Assembly: GCA_029851415.1 (NCBI GenBank)
Contig: CM056742.1
Span: 89,766,748-89,830,747 of the forward strand
Origin: Eretmocerus hayati
Lineage: Eukaryota; Arthropoda; Insecta; Hymenoptera; Aphelinidae
DNA: 64,000 nt
Direction: 5' to 3'
In this document: one piece after another, positions 34,138 to 47,170 of the stretch
How the letters are laid out: each line of letters starts with the position of its first letter
Position numbering within the stretch: the first letter of the stretch is position 1
The notes under the pieces: generated by a model
Told to the model about the DNA's origin: nothing
The model's database searches: none
Seen by the model: only the letters and a program-made list of their open reading frames with translations
Position numbers and translations under genes: made by a program

Positions 34138-37100
34138 GCACCCTATTGAAAAAAAAGGCCACGGGACAATATTACTTGCCCCGTGAAAACGGACGATCTT
34201 GGGACCCTGCGACAGGTCATTTTGTAGCTTTTTACATCTAGTTTCTGAATCTTTTTCCCTCGAGATGCCTCAGAGCGGTCTGTGGGGGAGGCATCCTCCA
34301 GAACGAAAAAATGTGCAAAAAGCCGACCAAAAGAGTGGTTTTACTCGAAGGGTTTTACTCGATGAATTTTGAGCTGAAAGTGGAGATAACCAAAATTGTA
34401 GATTTTTGTCCGACAAATCGAAAACCATTGCCAGTATTTCAGAGAATTCACATTTTGGGGGGTTTTTGGTCGTTTTGAGTTTCTTTGGGGGGTTTTGGGG
34501 GATTTTGGGGGTGGGGGGTTTGGATACTTACGGGAAATCTGAACACGTCAATCGAGAGAAATGGGAATTTTACGTCGGAATATGTGTTATTAATGAATTT
34601 CCAAATTTTTGTGAAATTATTCCCAGCAGGATATGCAGATTCAGACCACATTTTACCTATTAGTCAAGACTGAGCCAAAAATGATGACTTGAATCTGAGT
34701 TTTGCGAGTTCTGCAGTAACAAAATTTATCTGAGGGTATTATTGTGTCAATGACCTACAATTTGCGCCAAGGACATCGCCGCCAAGGACTGGGAGACTCG
34801 AATTTAGCCGGGCCTCTACGATTTTTCACGTATATCATCACAAAATCGGGATTTGAATCTGGGTTCCGCGAGTTCTGCAATAATGAAAGTCATTCAACTG
34901 TATTGCGATGTCAATTACCTTCAATTTGCGCCCAAGGAGAGCTCTGTACATTGCCGCCAAGGCCCAGGAGACTCGATTTCAGCCGGGCCTCTGCGCTTTT
35001 TCACCTATATTCACCACAAGATCGAGATTTGAATCAAGACTCTGTGAGTTCTGCAATGAAGAGAATCGTTTGAGTGTATTGTGGTGTCAATTACCTACAA
35101 TTTGCGCTCAAGCAGAGCTCTGTCCATTGCCGCTGAGGACTGGGAGACTCGATTTTAGCCGAGCCGTTACGATTTCTCGACATTATTCATCACAAGATGG
35201 AGATTTGAATCCGGGTTCCGCGAGTTCTGCAATAATGAGAGTCATTCGACTGTATTGCGATGTCAATTACCTTCAATTTGCGCCGAAACGGAACTCTGTA
35301 CATTGCCGCCGAGGACTGGGAGACTCGATTTTAGCCGGGCATCTACGATTTTTCACCTATATTCATCACAAGATCGAGATTTGAATCTGAGTTCCGTGAG
35401 TTCTGCAATAACAAAACATCATTCGACTGTATTGTGGTGTCAATCACCTACAATTTGCGCCCCAGCAGAGCTCTGTACATTGCCGCCAAGGACTGGGGGA
35501 CTCGATTTTAGACGATTTTTCACCTATATTCATCACGAGATCGAGATTTGAATCTGGGTTCCGCGAGTTCTGCAATAACAAAAGTCGTTTGAGTGTATTG
35601 TGGTTTCAATTACCTACAATTTGCGCCGAAGCAGAGCTCTGTACATTGCCGCCAAGGACTGGGATACCCGATTTGGGCCGGGCCTCTACGATTTTTCACC
35701 TAAATTCATCACGAGATCGAGATTTGAATCTGGGTTCCGCGAGTTCTGCAATAACAAAGGTCATTTGAGTGTATTGTGGTATCAATCACCTACAATTTGC
35801 GCGCAAGCAGATCTCTGTGCATTACCGCCAAGGACTGGGGGACTCGATCTTAGCCGGGCCTCTACGATTTTTCACCTATATTCATCACAAGATCGAGATT
35901 TGAATCCGGGTTCCGAGAGTTCTGCAATAACAAAAGTCATTTGAGTGTATTGTGGTGTCAATTTCCTACAATTCGCGATCGAGCTGAGCTCTGTCCATTG
36001 CCGCTGAGGACTGAGAGACCCGATTATAGCCGAGCCGCTACGTTTTTGACCTCTATTCATCACGAGATCGAGATTTGAATCTGGGTTCCGCGAGTTCTGC
36101 AATAACAAAAGTCATTCGACTGTATCGCGATGTCAATTACCTCCAATTTGCGCCCAGACAGAACTCTGTACATTACCACCAAGGACTACGAGACTCGAAT
36201 TTAGCCGGGCCTCTACGATTTTTCACCTATATTGATCACAAGATCGAGAGTTAAATCTGAGTTCCGCGAGTTCTGCAATAATGAAAGTCATTTGAGTGTA
36301 TTGTGGTTCCAATTACCTACAATTTGCGCCCAAGCAGAGCTCTGTCCATTGCCGCTGAGGACTGAGAGACTCGATTTTATCCGAGCCCCTACGATTTTTC
36401 ACCTATATACATCACGAGATCGAGATTTGAACCTGGGTTCCGCGAGTTCTGCAATAACAAAAGTCATTCGACTGAATTGCGGTGTCAATTACCTTCAATT
36501 TGCGCCCATCAGAGCTCTGTACGTTGCCGCGAAGGACATTAACCATCTCGATTTCCCATGAACAGAGAGTTGAGGGCGAAGTTAACAAGTCAAGAGCAAC
36601 TTGTTGACCGGCTATCGGTTGCAGAAAGTGAAAAGCTTGCGTGGAAAAGCAAAGGAGGAATTTCGGATTTTTCATTTTTGCATAGTTCATAGAGTACGGG
36701 TCAGGCGAGGACATGAACGATAGTTGCATCACCCGAGTTCGTAGCACAGGTTTCAAATGGGTGGGGCTACCCTGCAAGCTGTGAGAGCTTGCGCGAAGTA
36801 TCAGTGACACATTCGCACACGGATTCATACATGCTCGATCAAAGCTTTATTCGATTATACTAGTTCGGAACGTTCGCAAACTCGGGCCACTCTCTCTTTT
36901 ACTCATTCCATTAGAAATAGAGGTCCGATGTCGGACCGCTCCGAATATTCCGATCTAGCATAATTGGATCAAGCTAGATTGTGTGCATGGGGCCATACTT
37001 GCGCTCACACCTGGTGCCATCTAGTTGGAGCTTGTTGGCAGCATCTCCTGATGAATGAGAGTGGCGCAACGATTCGTAACGCCAATTGACACATAAACGT

Positions 37101-38799
37101 TCGTTCGTCAACTCACCAACATGAGAGTGGAATGAGAGAGATATCTTTCGTGGTAGAGAATGTCATCCAGTGGACTAGAGTTTCAGAACCTGGCACAGTC
37201 ACTGTAAAGTTCCCTGGACGTCGGCGACAACGTACAGAGCTCTTCCAGGACGCGAATGATGAGTAATTGACGACAGAATATACCAGAACAGCTCGCATTA
37301 TTGCAGAACTCACGGAACCCAGATTCAGATCGAGATTGTTCACCTATTTGTGATCAATGTAGGTGGAGAATCGTGATGAATCTCGTGGTATCGATTCTCC
37401 TAGTTCTCGGCGGCAATTTACAGATTTCTGCTTAGGCGCAGATGATAGGTAATTGACACCGTAATACAGTCGAATGACTTCTGTTACTGCATAACTCGCG
37501 GGAAACAGATTTGAAGCTCGATCTTGTGATAAATATAGGTGAAAAATCGTAGAGGCCCGGCTAAGATCGAGTCTTCCAGTCCTTGGCGGCAATGTACAGA
37601 GCTCTCCCTCGGCGCAAATTGTAGGTAATTGACACCACAATAAACTCGAACAATTCTCGTCATTGCAGATCTAGCAGAACCTAGATTCAAATCGAGATTG
37701 TTAACCTACTCATGATCAATGTAGGTGAAGAATCGTGATGAATCTTGGGGTTTCGGTTCACCTGGGCCTTCGCGGCAATGTATAGAGCTCTGTTTGGGTG
37801 CGAATGACGAGTAATTGACACGGAAATACGTGTGAACAATTGTAATTATTGCAGAACTCGCGAAACTCAGATTCAGATAGAGATTTTCGGCCTACTCGTG
37901 ATCAATATAGTGAAAGAATCGTGATGGATCTTGTGATGGAATTCGTTGATCACAATATCGGCCTTCCTGGGCCTTGGCGGCAATGTACAGAGTTCTGCTC
38001 AGGCGCAAATTGAAGAGAATTGACACCGCAATACACTCAAATGAGTTTTGTTATTGCAGAACTCGCGGAACCCAGATTCAAATCTCGGTCTTGTGATGGA
38101 AATAGGTGAAAAATCGTTGAGGCCCGGCTAAAATCGATTCTCCCAGTCCTTGGCGGCAATGTACAGAGCTCTGCTTGGGTGCAAATTGGAGCTAATGGAC
38201 ACCACAATACACTCAAACGATTCTCATTATTGCAGAACTCGCAAAACCCTGATTCAAATCATGATTTTTGGCTCAGTTTCGACTAAATAGGTAAAATGTG
38301 GTCAGAATCTGTATGTCCCGCTGGGAATAATTTCACAAAAATCTCGAAATTATCAAGAACACATATTTCGACGTAGAATTCCCTGTTGTTTCGCTTGACG
38401 TGGTCAGATTTTTCGTGAGTGTACCAACCCCCCCCCCCTCCAATCTCCCAAAACCCCCCAAAAAACCCCAAAAGGACCAAAAACCCGCCAAAATGTGAAC
38501 TTTCTGAAATACTGGCAATGGTTTTCGATTTGTCAGACAAAAATCTACAATTTTGGTTATCTCCACTTTCAGCTCAAAATGTATTTCCTTCGAGTAAAAC
38601 CACTTTTTTGGTCGGCTTTTTGCACATTGTTTCGTTCTGGAGGATGCCACCCTCACAGACCACTCTGAGGCATCTCGAGGGAAAAAGATTCAGAAACTAT
38701 ATGTAAAAAGCTACAAAATGACCTGTTGCAGAGTCCCAAAATCGTCCGTTTTCACGGGGCAAGTAATATTGTCCCGTGGCCTTTTTGCAAATAGTGTGT
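34138..38799. mobile_element. Foldback transposon 2 (4.7 kb), GCACACTATT family
   Basis: Same ends as foldback 1 in slightly decayed form (GCACCCTATT left; ATAGTGTGT right), flanked by GTT and GTC where the family shows a 3-bp direct repeat. The left arm has about eleven 175-bp monomers, the right arm about five in inverted orientation. They surround a unique spacer (about 36540-37180) that is not repeated elsewhere in the window. G-run tracts lie at 34457-34521 and, as C-runs, 38427-38488. No transposase frame is visible. Confidence 0.85.
36540..37180. other. Unique central spacer of foldback 2
   Basis: About 640 bp between the two inverted arrays, with no match to the other three foldback elements. 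It contains short palindromic and CpG-containing stretches but no supported gene. A captured host fragment is possible. Confidence 0.45.
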
Positions 38800-39368
38800 G
38801 TCGTAATTTCCCAATAAATGATCGATAATTGATTGAAATGAAAAATTATTCACTTTTCGGAGCCAATCAAGGACACGAGTTTTGGGTTGAAAAAATTTTT
38901 GGAAGCCATGAATTGATAGCTTTTTTCTCATCTTCTGAATGCTCTCAGTAAAGTTGTCGTAGACCCAAGGGCGTCCGAGTTATCGCTGTTCTAGAGAAGG
39001 TGCGCGTGTTCCATTAATTTCGACGGGTACTGTATGAAGAATTATACTCTCCAAAAATTAGTAAATCATCAGAAAAAGAGTCGGAACTCGAAAAACACTC
39101 AGCGTACTCGTAAGCATATGCATTGAAATGTCGTAGACAATACTCAATCAGTTTAAAATATTTCGCGTGCCCTAGAAAGCAATACTATGGCACATTCTTC
39201 GCGTTTCCATCTTCTTTCTTACACTTACAAAGGCAAATATCACGCTGGCTGGAAAGTTGGCAAATATTGATGACTTTCAATTTTTTACTCTGGATTCGGT
39301 ATATTACTCCCTATTTTGGCAATTAATTCTATCCATAACTAGTTTACTACATGGAATTGTACCACTAG

Positions 39369-39575
39369 ACTCATCATTCCGATAATTTTGTATCAAATGG
39401 ATTGAACGCAAGTTCTTCGTACGCAGAGCATGAAATCCAGATTGAAACACTCGACAGTGATGACTTCGCCGTCTCCGGAATACAAACTACTGGAGAAATA
39501 AGGAATATACATACAGTTAATGGTCTGGTTGTTAAATTACATTATCTCGAAGAACAAAAAAGAAATTACTCATCC
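39369..39575 (+). CDS. Possible exon, acidic
   Basis: After the acceptor GTACCACTAG the frame is open for 69 codons, with NASSSYAEHEIQIETLDSDD and similar Ser/Asp-rich sequence. The donor is uncertain. Its composition matches the phase-1 exons nearby. Confidence 0.35.
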
Positions 39576-39715
39576 TAAAATACTTCAAATGATTGGAAAA
39601 TCATCTCTTTGACTTTATTTCATGCAGTACAATACAACAATAGTAGCCTCCACTGTTCATGGTTACGGAATACTTCATGAATAACAACCGTTAAAATAAT
39701 ACTTTCATATTCTAG

Positions 39716-39859
39716 ACGATAACATTTCGAAGAGCATCCAAAAGCTTGACGCCACAAACACAAATAATGATCAAGAATTGGATCCCACAGAAGAGACATC
39801 ACTGGAGAAGATTAATGGAATTATTGAGAGAACAAACCATAATAAGGGTCAGTTGCAAG
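39716..39859 (+). CDS. Phase 1-1 exon, Asn/Asp/Glu-rich
   Basis: Bounded by ATATTCTAG and CAAG|GTAATT, 144 bp, phase 1 at both ends. It encodes SIQKLDATNTNNDQELDPTE and a short helix. Unknown function. Confidence 0.5.
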
Positions 39860-40732
39860 GTAATTGAGACTATCTATATCAATTTACAAGAATGATAGAG
39901 AGGAGAATGTATACTCGCAATGAGAGATAAACAGAGGCCCCACCCTTCTTCAAAGACATACTATTTTGTGGGACTAACCCAAAACCAGCAAAACGAATTA
40001 TTGAACAAATCAAATACATATTTCAATCATGTGGAGTCATTTTAAAATGACTAGTTGGAAAGACTCGAGTATAAAATTTCACAGTTTGAGTTATTTGTTG
40101 TTACCGACATATTCCCTGGAGGAGATTGCAATTATAGTACGGATAATTGAATTGTAGAATTATTGGAGGACTCATTATAACAAATCATTCGAAATAACTC
40201 TATTCAATGGTATAAATTTTGGTTTCGGTCAACAAGTCATTAAACGATCAACCCATCTTTCCGTGAGGAGTTGCGTATAGCACATTTCACGCCAGCATGA
40301 CTCCAACGCGGTGAATGTAAGCAAAATTTGAAATGATAAAAAGCTTATTACAATTCTGCATGAGATGACAACGCTTTTCATTGCAAACCCTCTGGACCAT
40401 TATTCTTTAGAGAACGGGAGTGGTCAAGTAATCAACAACCTGTTGAACATGACTCAAATTTTGTGAGAGAAATATGTTGTATGATTTGTCATAGAGTTGA
40501 ATGTCAGGATATCCAAATGAAATCATTAATTCATATCGAGATACTCAAGACAGCAAGATTTACAAGTATACCAAGTAACAAGAGATTGGCCAAAATAAAA
40601 TGTTAAGTTCACAGATAATTCTCAAGTTTGAGTTTGCTATCAGTATTCTGATATCTCTTCTATGCTCGGAATACAGAAGAAAGATTGATTAACTCGATCT
40701 GAATATGTGTACATCGATATCAATTGAACGAC
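39860..40732. other. No gene recognised
   Basis: AT-rich flank of foldback 3. No open exon with splice support. Confidence 0.4.
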
Positions 40733-43191
40733 GCACACTGTTAAAAAATAGGCCACGGGACAATATAAATTGCCCCGTAGAAACGGACGATTTTGGGACT
40801 CTGGAAACGGTCATTTTGTAGCTTTTTACATCTAGTTTCTGAAACCTTTTCCCTCGAGATGCCTCCGAGCGGTCTATGAGGGTGTCATCCTCAAAAATGG
40901 AAAAATCTGCAAAAAGCCGACCAAAGGTGGTTTTACTCGAAGGGAATGCATTTTGAGCTGAAAGTGAAGATAACCAAAATTGTAGATTTTTGTCCGACAA
41001 ATCGATAACCATTGCCAGAATTTCAGAAAATTCACATTGGGGGGGGGGTCGTTTTGGGGTTGGGGGTTGGGGGGGTTGTTTCGGGGTTGGGAGGGGGTCG
41101 AGGGATTTGGGGGGGGGGGCGTTTTTGGACACTCACGAAAATCTGACCACGTCAATCGAAAGAACAGGAAATTTTACGTCGAGATATGTGTTTTTAAAAA
41201 TTTCCAGATTTTTGTGGAATTATTCCCAGCGAGACATACAGATTCAGACCACATTTTACCTATTTAGTCGAAACTGAGCCGAAAATCATGACAAGGACGA
41301 GATTCGAATCTGGGTTTCGCGAGGTCTGCAATAACAAAAGTCATTTAAATGTATTGTGGTGTCAATCACCGCCAATTCGCACCCAAGTAAAACTACGTGC
41401 ATGGCCGCAATGGACTAGGAGACTTGATTTTACATAAGCTTCAACGATTTTTCTCCTATATCCATCACGAGATCGAGATTTGAATTCAAGTTTTGCGAAA
41501 TCCGCAATAATGGAAGTCATTCAGAGGTATTGTCGTGTCAATTACCTGTCATTTGCGCACAAGCAGAGCTCTGTACATTGCCGCCAAGGCCCAGGAGGAC
41601 CGATATTGTGATAAACGAATTCCATCACAAGATTCATCGCAATTCTTCGACTATATTCATCACGATTAAGCCGAAAATCTCTATCTGAATCGAAGTTCCG
41701 CGAGTTCTGCAATAATGATAGTTGTTTAAGTGTATTTCTGTCTCAATTACCCGTCATTTGCGCCTAAATAGAGCTCTATACATTCCCGCGAAGGCCCAGG
41801 AGAACCGATACCCTTAGATTCATCACGATTCTTCACCTCCATTGATCATGAGTTAATGAACAATCATTATCTGAATCTGGGTTCCACGAGTTCTGCAAAG
41901 ATTCAAGTTGTTTGAATGTATCGTTGTATTAAACACCCATCATTTGCACCTAAATAGAGCTCTGGTTATTGCCGCCGAGAACCAAGAGACTCAATTTAAC
42001 CCAAGTTACACGATTCTCTATCCATATGTATCACGAGGTGTGCAGAAATCACGATTTTGATCTCGGTTCCGCAAGTTCTGCAATGATCAGAGTCATTTGA
42101 GTGTATTGTCATGTCAATTATCCATCATCCGCGCCCAAATAAAGCTTTGTACATTGCCGCCAAAGGCCAGAAGAACCGATCGTCTTCCAAACTCTTCTCC
42201 CCCCCCCCCAGCCACCGGGGTATAGGTTCTCCTGGGCCTTCGCGGCAATGTTTAGAGCTCTATTTAAGTGCAAATGACGAGTAATTGACACGACAATACA
42301 CTTCAACAACAATTATTATCGCAAAACTCGGAAAACTCAGATTCAGATCGAGATTTTTGGCCTTCTCGTGATCAATATAGTCGAGGTATCGTGATAAATC
42401 TTGTGTTGGGATTCGTTATGATCACAATATCGGTCCTCCTGGGCGTTGGCGGCAATTTACAGAACTCCTTCTGGGCGAAAATTGTAGGTAATTGACACAA
42501 CAATACACTCAAACAATTCTCATTATTGCAGAACTCGCAAAACCCTGATTCAAATCATGATTTTCGGCTCAGTTGTGACTAGATAGGTAAAATATAGTCT
42601 GAATCATTCTGTCCCACTGGGAATAATTTCGCAAAGTTCTAGAAATTTTTAAAAACAAAAATTCCGACGTAAAAATTCTTCGTTTTTTCGATTGACCTCA
42701 TACGATTTTCCGTGAGTGTCCCAAAACCCCAAAAACCACCAAAAACACCCAAAAATGTAAATTTCCTAGAATACTGGCAATAGTTCTCGATTTGTCGGAC
42801 AAAAATCTACAATTTCGTTTAATTTCACTTTCAGCTCAAAATGCATTTTCCTCGAGTAAAACCACTTTTTTGGTCGGATTTTTGTAGATTTTTCCATTCT
42901 TGACGATGCCACCCTTACAAACCGCTCGGAGGCATCACGAAGGGAAACGATTCAGAAGCTAGATGTACTCTCTCCGCCGGAATCAGTGAAAATCGCTCCC
43001 AGCCACTGATTTTCAGTGAATATGCACTGATTCGCAGTGAAATTCGTTGCAAATCAATGAGTTTGGAACGATTTTCACTGATTTCGGCGGAGAGAGTAGA
43101 AAGCTACAAATGACCTATTGCAGAGTCCCAAAATCGTCCGTTTCCACGGGGCAATCAATATTGTCCCGTAGCCTTTTTTTTAACAGCGTGC
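40733..43191. mobile_element. Foldback transposon 3 (2.5 kb), GCACACTATT family
   Basis: The ends GCACACTGTT and (minus strand) GCACGCTGTT are flanked by GAC on both sides (40730-40732, 43192-43194). Arms show the same tip, G-run tract (41037-41132; right-arm C-runs decayed near 42721-42755) and a few 175-bp monomers. The shortest and most diverged of the four copies. A C-rich run (CCCCCCCCCC) lies near 42199. Confidence 0.85.
42968..43096. mobile_element. 129-bp MITE, TSD TA, nested in foldback 3
   Basis: The inverted ends CTCTCTCCGCCG and CGGCGGAGAGAG are flanked by TA (42966-42967, 43097-43098). Internal CAGTGAAAATCG is also inverted. It interrupts the ATGTAAAAAGCTAC sequence that is continuous in the sister foldback elements. 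Confidence 0.85.
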
Positions 43192-43194
43192 GAC

Positions 43195-44067
43195 ATTTCA
43201 ATAATCATTCTCAAAAAACCCCAATACCATTTTTCTTCGTTTTGGGGTACTGAAATATCATTCATCAGTTAATTTTCGAGCCCAAAAATTTTACGCGTAA
43301 AATAGATTACACCATTTTGAAAGCAATTCTAGATCAGTTCTTAGCAATTCTTGCGCATACTTTATTTCCAATGAATTCAGAACATTTTTTAACCGATAGA
43401 TTGTATGATTTCTCATGAAAGAAAACTTTTCAAGAATAAAAATATTATTTTAAAAAATATAGAAAAATTATATATTATTTCTCTGTAGAAACGATCGCAG
43501 GTACATTACTGAATTGACGCGGACGAACTTGAATAAGATGGAGAAGATAGATTGACTTTGAAAGGTCGTTTTTCATGTACACTCACCGGACAAGATGTAT
43601 GCACAGATCTCAAAACATTTTTTGTCCCCGGGCCGTTGTTTTAATACCGATCAGACCGTTTTTGGTGCTCTGATGATCACAACCTCACCCTCATCATTAA
43701 AGAATTAGAATCTAGCATCAAAGTTTTAACTAGCAGTTGTGGGACGAAAAAGCTTTTTCAAATTTGTGCAGATATTATGTCCGGTAAGTGTACAGTATCT
43801 TCTCAGGATTGGTTTTGATTATCTATTTGTACCAAAAAGCCGATTGAAGCTTTCAGGAATCATCTCGGTAGTTGAAATCACAAGTTTGGAAAACTCAGTA
43901 CAATCTGTCCCACCCAAATAGAATTCAATTTGTCCAATGAATTCAGATGCAAAATTTGATAAAAAACAAAGATTGATTTCTTAGGAAAAATTGTGTCACC
44001 CAATAATTAACATACCAAGAGACAATTGATTGTTAGAAGTATATAATTTCCCATTGATTCATTCAAG
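43195..44067. other. No gene recognised
   Basis: AT-rich, probably intron preceding the duplicated basic exons. Nothing supported. Confidence 0.35.
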
Positions 44068-44202
44068 GTATCCCAACCAGGAAACGTCAGCGACGTGCAA
44101 AAAACGTAGATCCAAAACTAATGAGTAGCCTCAGCGATGACGAGTACAAGAAACTATTGAATAGTGAAAGGGTGAAAAAATGCCGTGAAAAAAAGAAAGA
44201 AG
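44068..44202 (+). CDS. Basic exon, copy 1 of a tandem exon duplication
   Basis: Bounded by CATTCAAG and GAAG|GTATCG, 135 bp, phase 1 at both ends. It encodes TRKRQRRAKNVDPKLMSS, then SDDEYKKLLNSERVKKCREK. The second half resembles part of a bZIP basic region of the C/EBP type (DEY...VKK-C/S-R-K), but the Asn-Asn/Ala-Ala core is missing. A nucleic-acid-binding or nuclear-localisation role is plausible and unproven. Confidence 0.55.
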
Positions 44203-44277
44203 GTATCGTTCACACGGGCTGGAAATCTTAATTATTTCATGGCCAATAATGATTCATATTGAATTTTACCAATGCAG

Positions 44278-44409
44278 GTAGCAATGAAAAAAAAAGGCGA
44301 CGCCGAGCGAAGAATGTCGATCCTGAATTAATGGATACTCTTGATGATGATGAGTACAAGAAGCTGTTGATTAATTTGAGGGTGAAAAAATTTCGCGCAA
44401 AAACTGGAG
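44278..44409 (+). CDS. Basic exon, copy 2 of a tandem exon duplication
   Basis: Bounded by CCAATGCAG and GGAG|GTATCC, 132 bp, phase 1 at both ends. It encodes KKRRRRAKNVDPELMDTLDD followed by DEYKKLLINLRVKKFRAK, clearly homologous to the exon 75 bp upstream. The 75-bp intron between them is short for this locus. Confidence 0.6.
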
Positions 44410-45131
44410 GTATCCTTGCAATGCTTAACAGTTTAATATTAGATAACAGCCATGACTACCTGTAAGCTAGCTAAATCTTTACACCATAGAATACTTCTTT
44501 TAACTCCTCGCTACTCTCTTGGCGGTCACAATTCACTCAGTATTTCGGAAGTATTAGTACACGCAACATATTCTTTGGTATCGTGAATTGTCATAAAATT
44601 AGTTAACATATTTAAAAATCTTACCTTTGGTATTCTCCTTCGATTAACCGCTTTGGAGGGATAATGTATATTGAACAACACTCGAACGTTAAGTACCATT
44701 AAAATGTAACCAAGACGAGAGAAATCAAGTTATACACGACTATAGCTGGAGACCGAGCTTAGCTGGCCGCATTGATCCTTCATTAGGTACCATCAACAAA
44801 CGAATTCTACCTATTCTCTATTCATGAGCTACATGAATTGGGGGATTTTAAGATAGATGACCACACTCGCATCGAAATGCACAGTAAATCAATTTTGTGA
44901 CGTACCAGCGAAAGAAAGACAATATCTATCCCTTGTCGATAAACCATTTTGCATGACTGAAAATAATTTACCTCACGAGAGAAAAATTGGCTGCCATACC
45001 CAACACATCTAAACTTAGCCGAAAGATTCGACGGAAGATCACGCAATGGATTACACTTCAAATCTTAAATTATTCCAGCAATGAAATATGATTCTATAAA
45101 CAAAATGAGGAGACACTTATTATTTTGTTAG
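44410..45131. other. No gene recognised
   Basis: Probable intron of the locus. No repeat or RNA structure noticed. Confidence 0.35.
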
Positions 45132-45375
45132 GCCCAGTTTCGCTTTGTATCGAAGATTTCCAATTTTTTCCAATTGGAGCATCCATGAGAAAGTAATAGA
45201 AAAAGAATTCCTTGAGGCAAGCATAAAAGCTCAATCAACATTTTTTACACCACTTCTATCCTCATTCTGTAGGGAAGAAGATCCAGGCGCGACCATTGCA
45301 GCTCGTGCAGATATCAGACTGATTTGGCTTCAAGATCAAAGGCCTATCTACATAATTGTTACCAGTGCATTATGA
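45132..45375 (+). CDS. Possible terminal exon, unknown product
   Basis: After the acceptor ATTTTGTTAG the frame is open for 80 codons and ends with TGA at 45373-45375. It mixes hydrophobic and charged residues (FLEASIKAQSTFFTPLLSSF, then DPGATIAARADIRLIWLQ), so it looks like folded protein. I do not recognise it. Confidence 0.35.
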
Positions 45376-47170
45376 AAATTGATGTAAATCGATGATAGTA
45401 TTTTCTACAAATATAGACAATTATCAATTCAAACAAGATTATTCTTTTCTAACAAGTTGATACTGATAAGATTCTAGGATTGTCGGGTGATGATTCAGGT
45501 CATGCAACTATTTTGAAGCCTATTGCACAAAATTATCATTTAGAACAAAATCTATATTTCAAAGACAGTTGATCCAGCAGAAGGTAAAAAAATTTGGTTA
45601 TAATTGAACCCGGGATGTATTATTCAAAATTGCTGTATTTGAATATAAAAACATCTTACCAAGACAGTAATTGTTGTACTTGCATTAAAATTAGAAACAT
45701 TCTCAGTGATCAACTTCGCTCTTGAACATAATCACCAGATTTGAGATAGTAGCTGAAATTCTCAATTATTGGGGAGGACACTAAAGAAAGGAAGCAAAAA
45801 AATTCAAAACGCTCACGAGATGGTTTACGCAGATTCATAATGTAATCATGAAACTATGATTTTAATCATTTTGATTCAACGCAAATATTTTGTACCGCGT
45901 GATAAATTATATTAGAGCTTGGGGAAGAAAAGACGATGGAAGACAAGTTACATACAAATTCCATAAAATAACATCCATTCAAACGGTAATCTCATCAACG
46001 TAATGGGGGGCAGGAATGCTCAGAAAAAAATCATCAAGCACTTGAAAATGTCATTTAATCTCGTTTAATTGGATTTCAAAGAGAAAAAAGAAAAAAAAAT
46101 GCACTACAATAAGCAATCAAAAAATATTACTTAGGCTGTGTAAGATGTAGAAGGGAAAGACGGGTGGACACATCCATGAGATACAAATTCGAAAAAATAT
46201 TTCATTTAATATTGTTGTAAGGAACAATCACATCGGCCTAAGTCGGAATAACAAGAATTTGTACGAGTAGCTAACTTCATGTTACTATACATCCAATCAA
46301 CAAACTCAGTCTATGATTGAAAGTCAAACCAGGCTAAAATTTCGTCTGGACGTTAGCAGATGCTCTAAACAATATTCAAAAAAAGTTGTAAAAGCATAAC
46401 AGCAAGTAGAAAAGAAGGAGAGTTTGAGTCAAGTATATTTGGAACAACGTCATAACAATTGGATGTTAGCCCATGCTAATTCTTTGCTCAGAGCGCTCCT
46501 GTGGCGTCTTCATGAAGTGACGCTTGTGTCTTTTTTGCAGGCAAGTTCAATGAAAATTTCGAACTATTAGACACGGGATTGGCTGTAGGAAAATGCCGAA
46601 TCGTATTACATCGAACTTCTTGGGCTTGAAAGTTAAATATTTGAATATATGTGCCTGCAGGATCGTATTTTGATTCACTCAGTATCTTCACGCTACAATA
46701 TATTGAAATCCATTCAAAATAATTTTATAATTCTTCCCTCTCGTTACGTCGCATTTTTTTCTCATTATTTCTGTTTTACATCATTTTTTCTCTCATTTTT
46801 TCTTACACCCTTGACATGTGTGAGTTTCCTCTGCGACCTCGTACTCCAATAACGATCTGCCACGAGTAATGAATTATACGTGAGCTCAATCGAGAGTTCA
46901 GATGAAAGCGGATTCTATTCGCCACTAAAAGAAAAGATACATTCGAGTGCATTCATTGTGGAATTCATCACGCGTCGACAAGTTCGTTAATCGATACCCA
47001 ACTGGGTTTCGCGGTGTGTAAATTCCATCCATGAATGCATATTGTTATTGATATCTTTTAATCAATTCAGAATATCTTGCATCCCCAGTATACACAGGCT
47101 ACAAGGTGGTGAAATTATTCAAAAGTTCGACTTACATTAACGTCACTAATCGTGACTCTACCTGACGAAA
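45376..47170. other. No gene recognised
   Basis: AT-rich sequence upstream of the mariner-like transposase. Terminal inverted repeats for that transposase were looked for here and not found. Confidence 0.4.

Larger units (their letters stand above)
33482..39032. mobile_element. Tc1-like foldback element, split by foldback 2
   Basis: The right end read on the minus strand begins CAGTACCCGTCGAAATTAAT and is followed by TA; the left end has the matching TACCCGTCGAAATTGATGG. The left part (33482-34137) and right part (38800-39032) together form one near-palindrome of about 0.9 kb. 33489-33718 pairs with 38803-39027, and 33719-34134 folds on itself (GTAGGATCTTGT with ACAAGATCCCGC). Foldback 2 inserted later at 34137. 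No protein is encoded. Confidence 0.7.
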
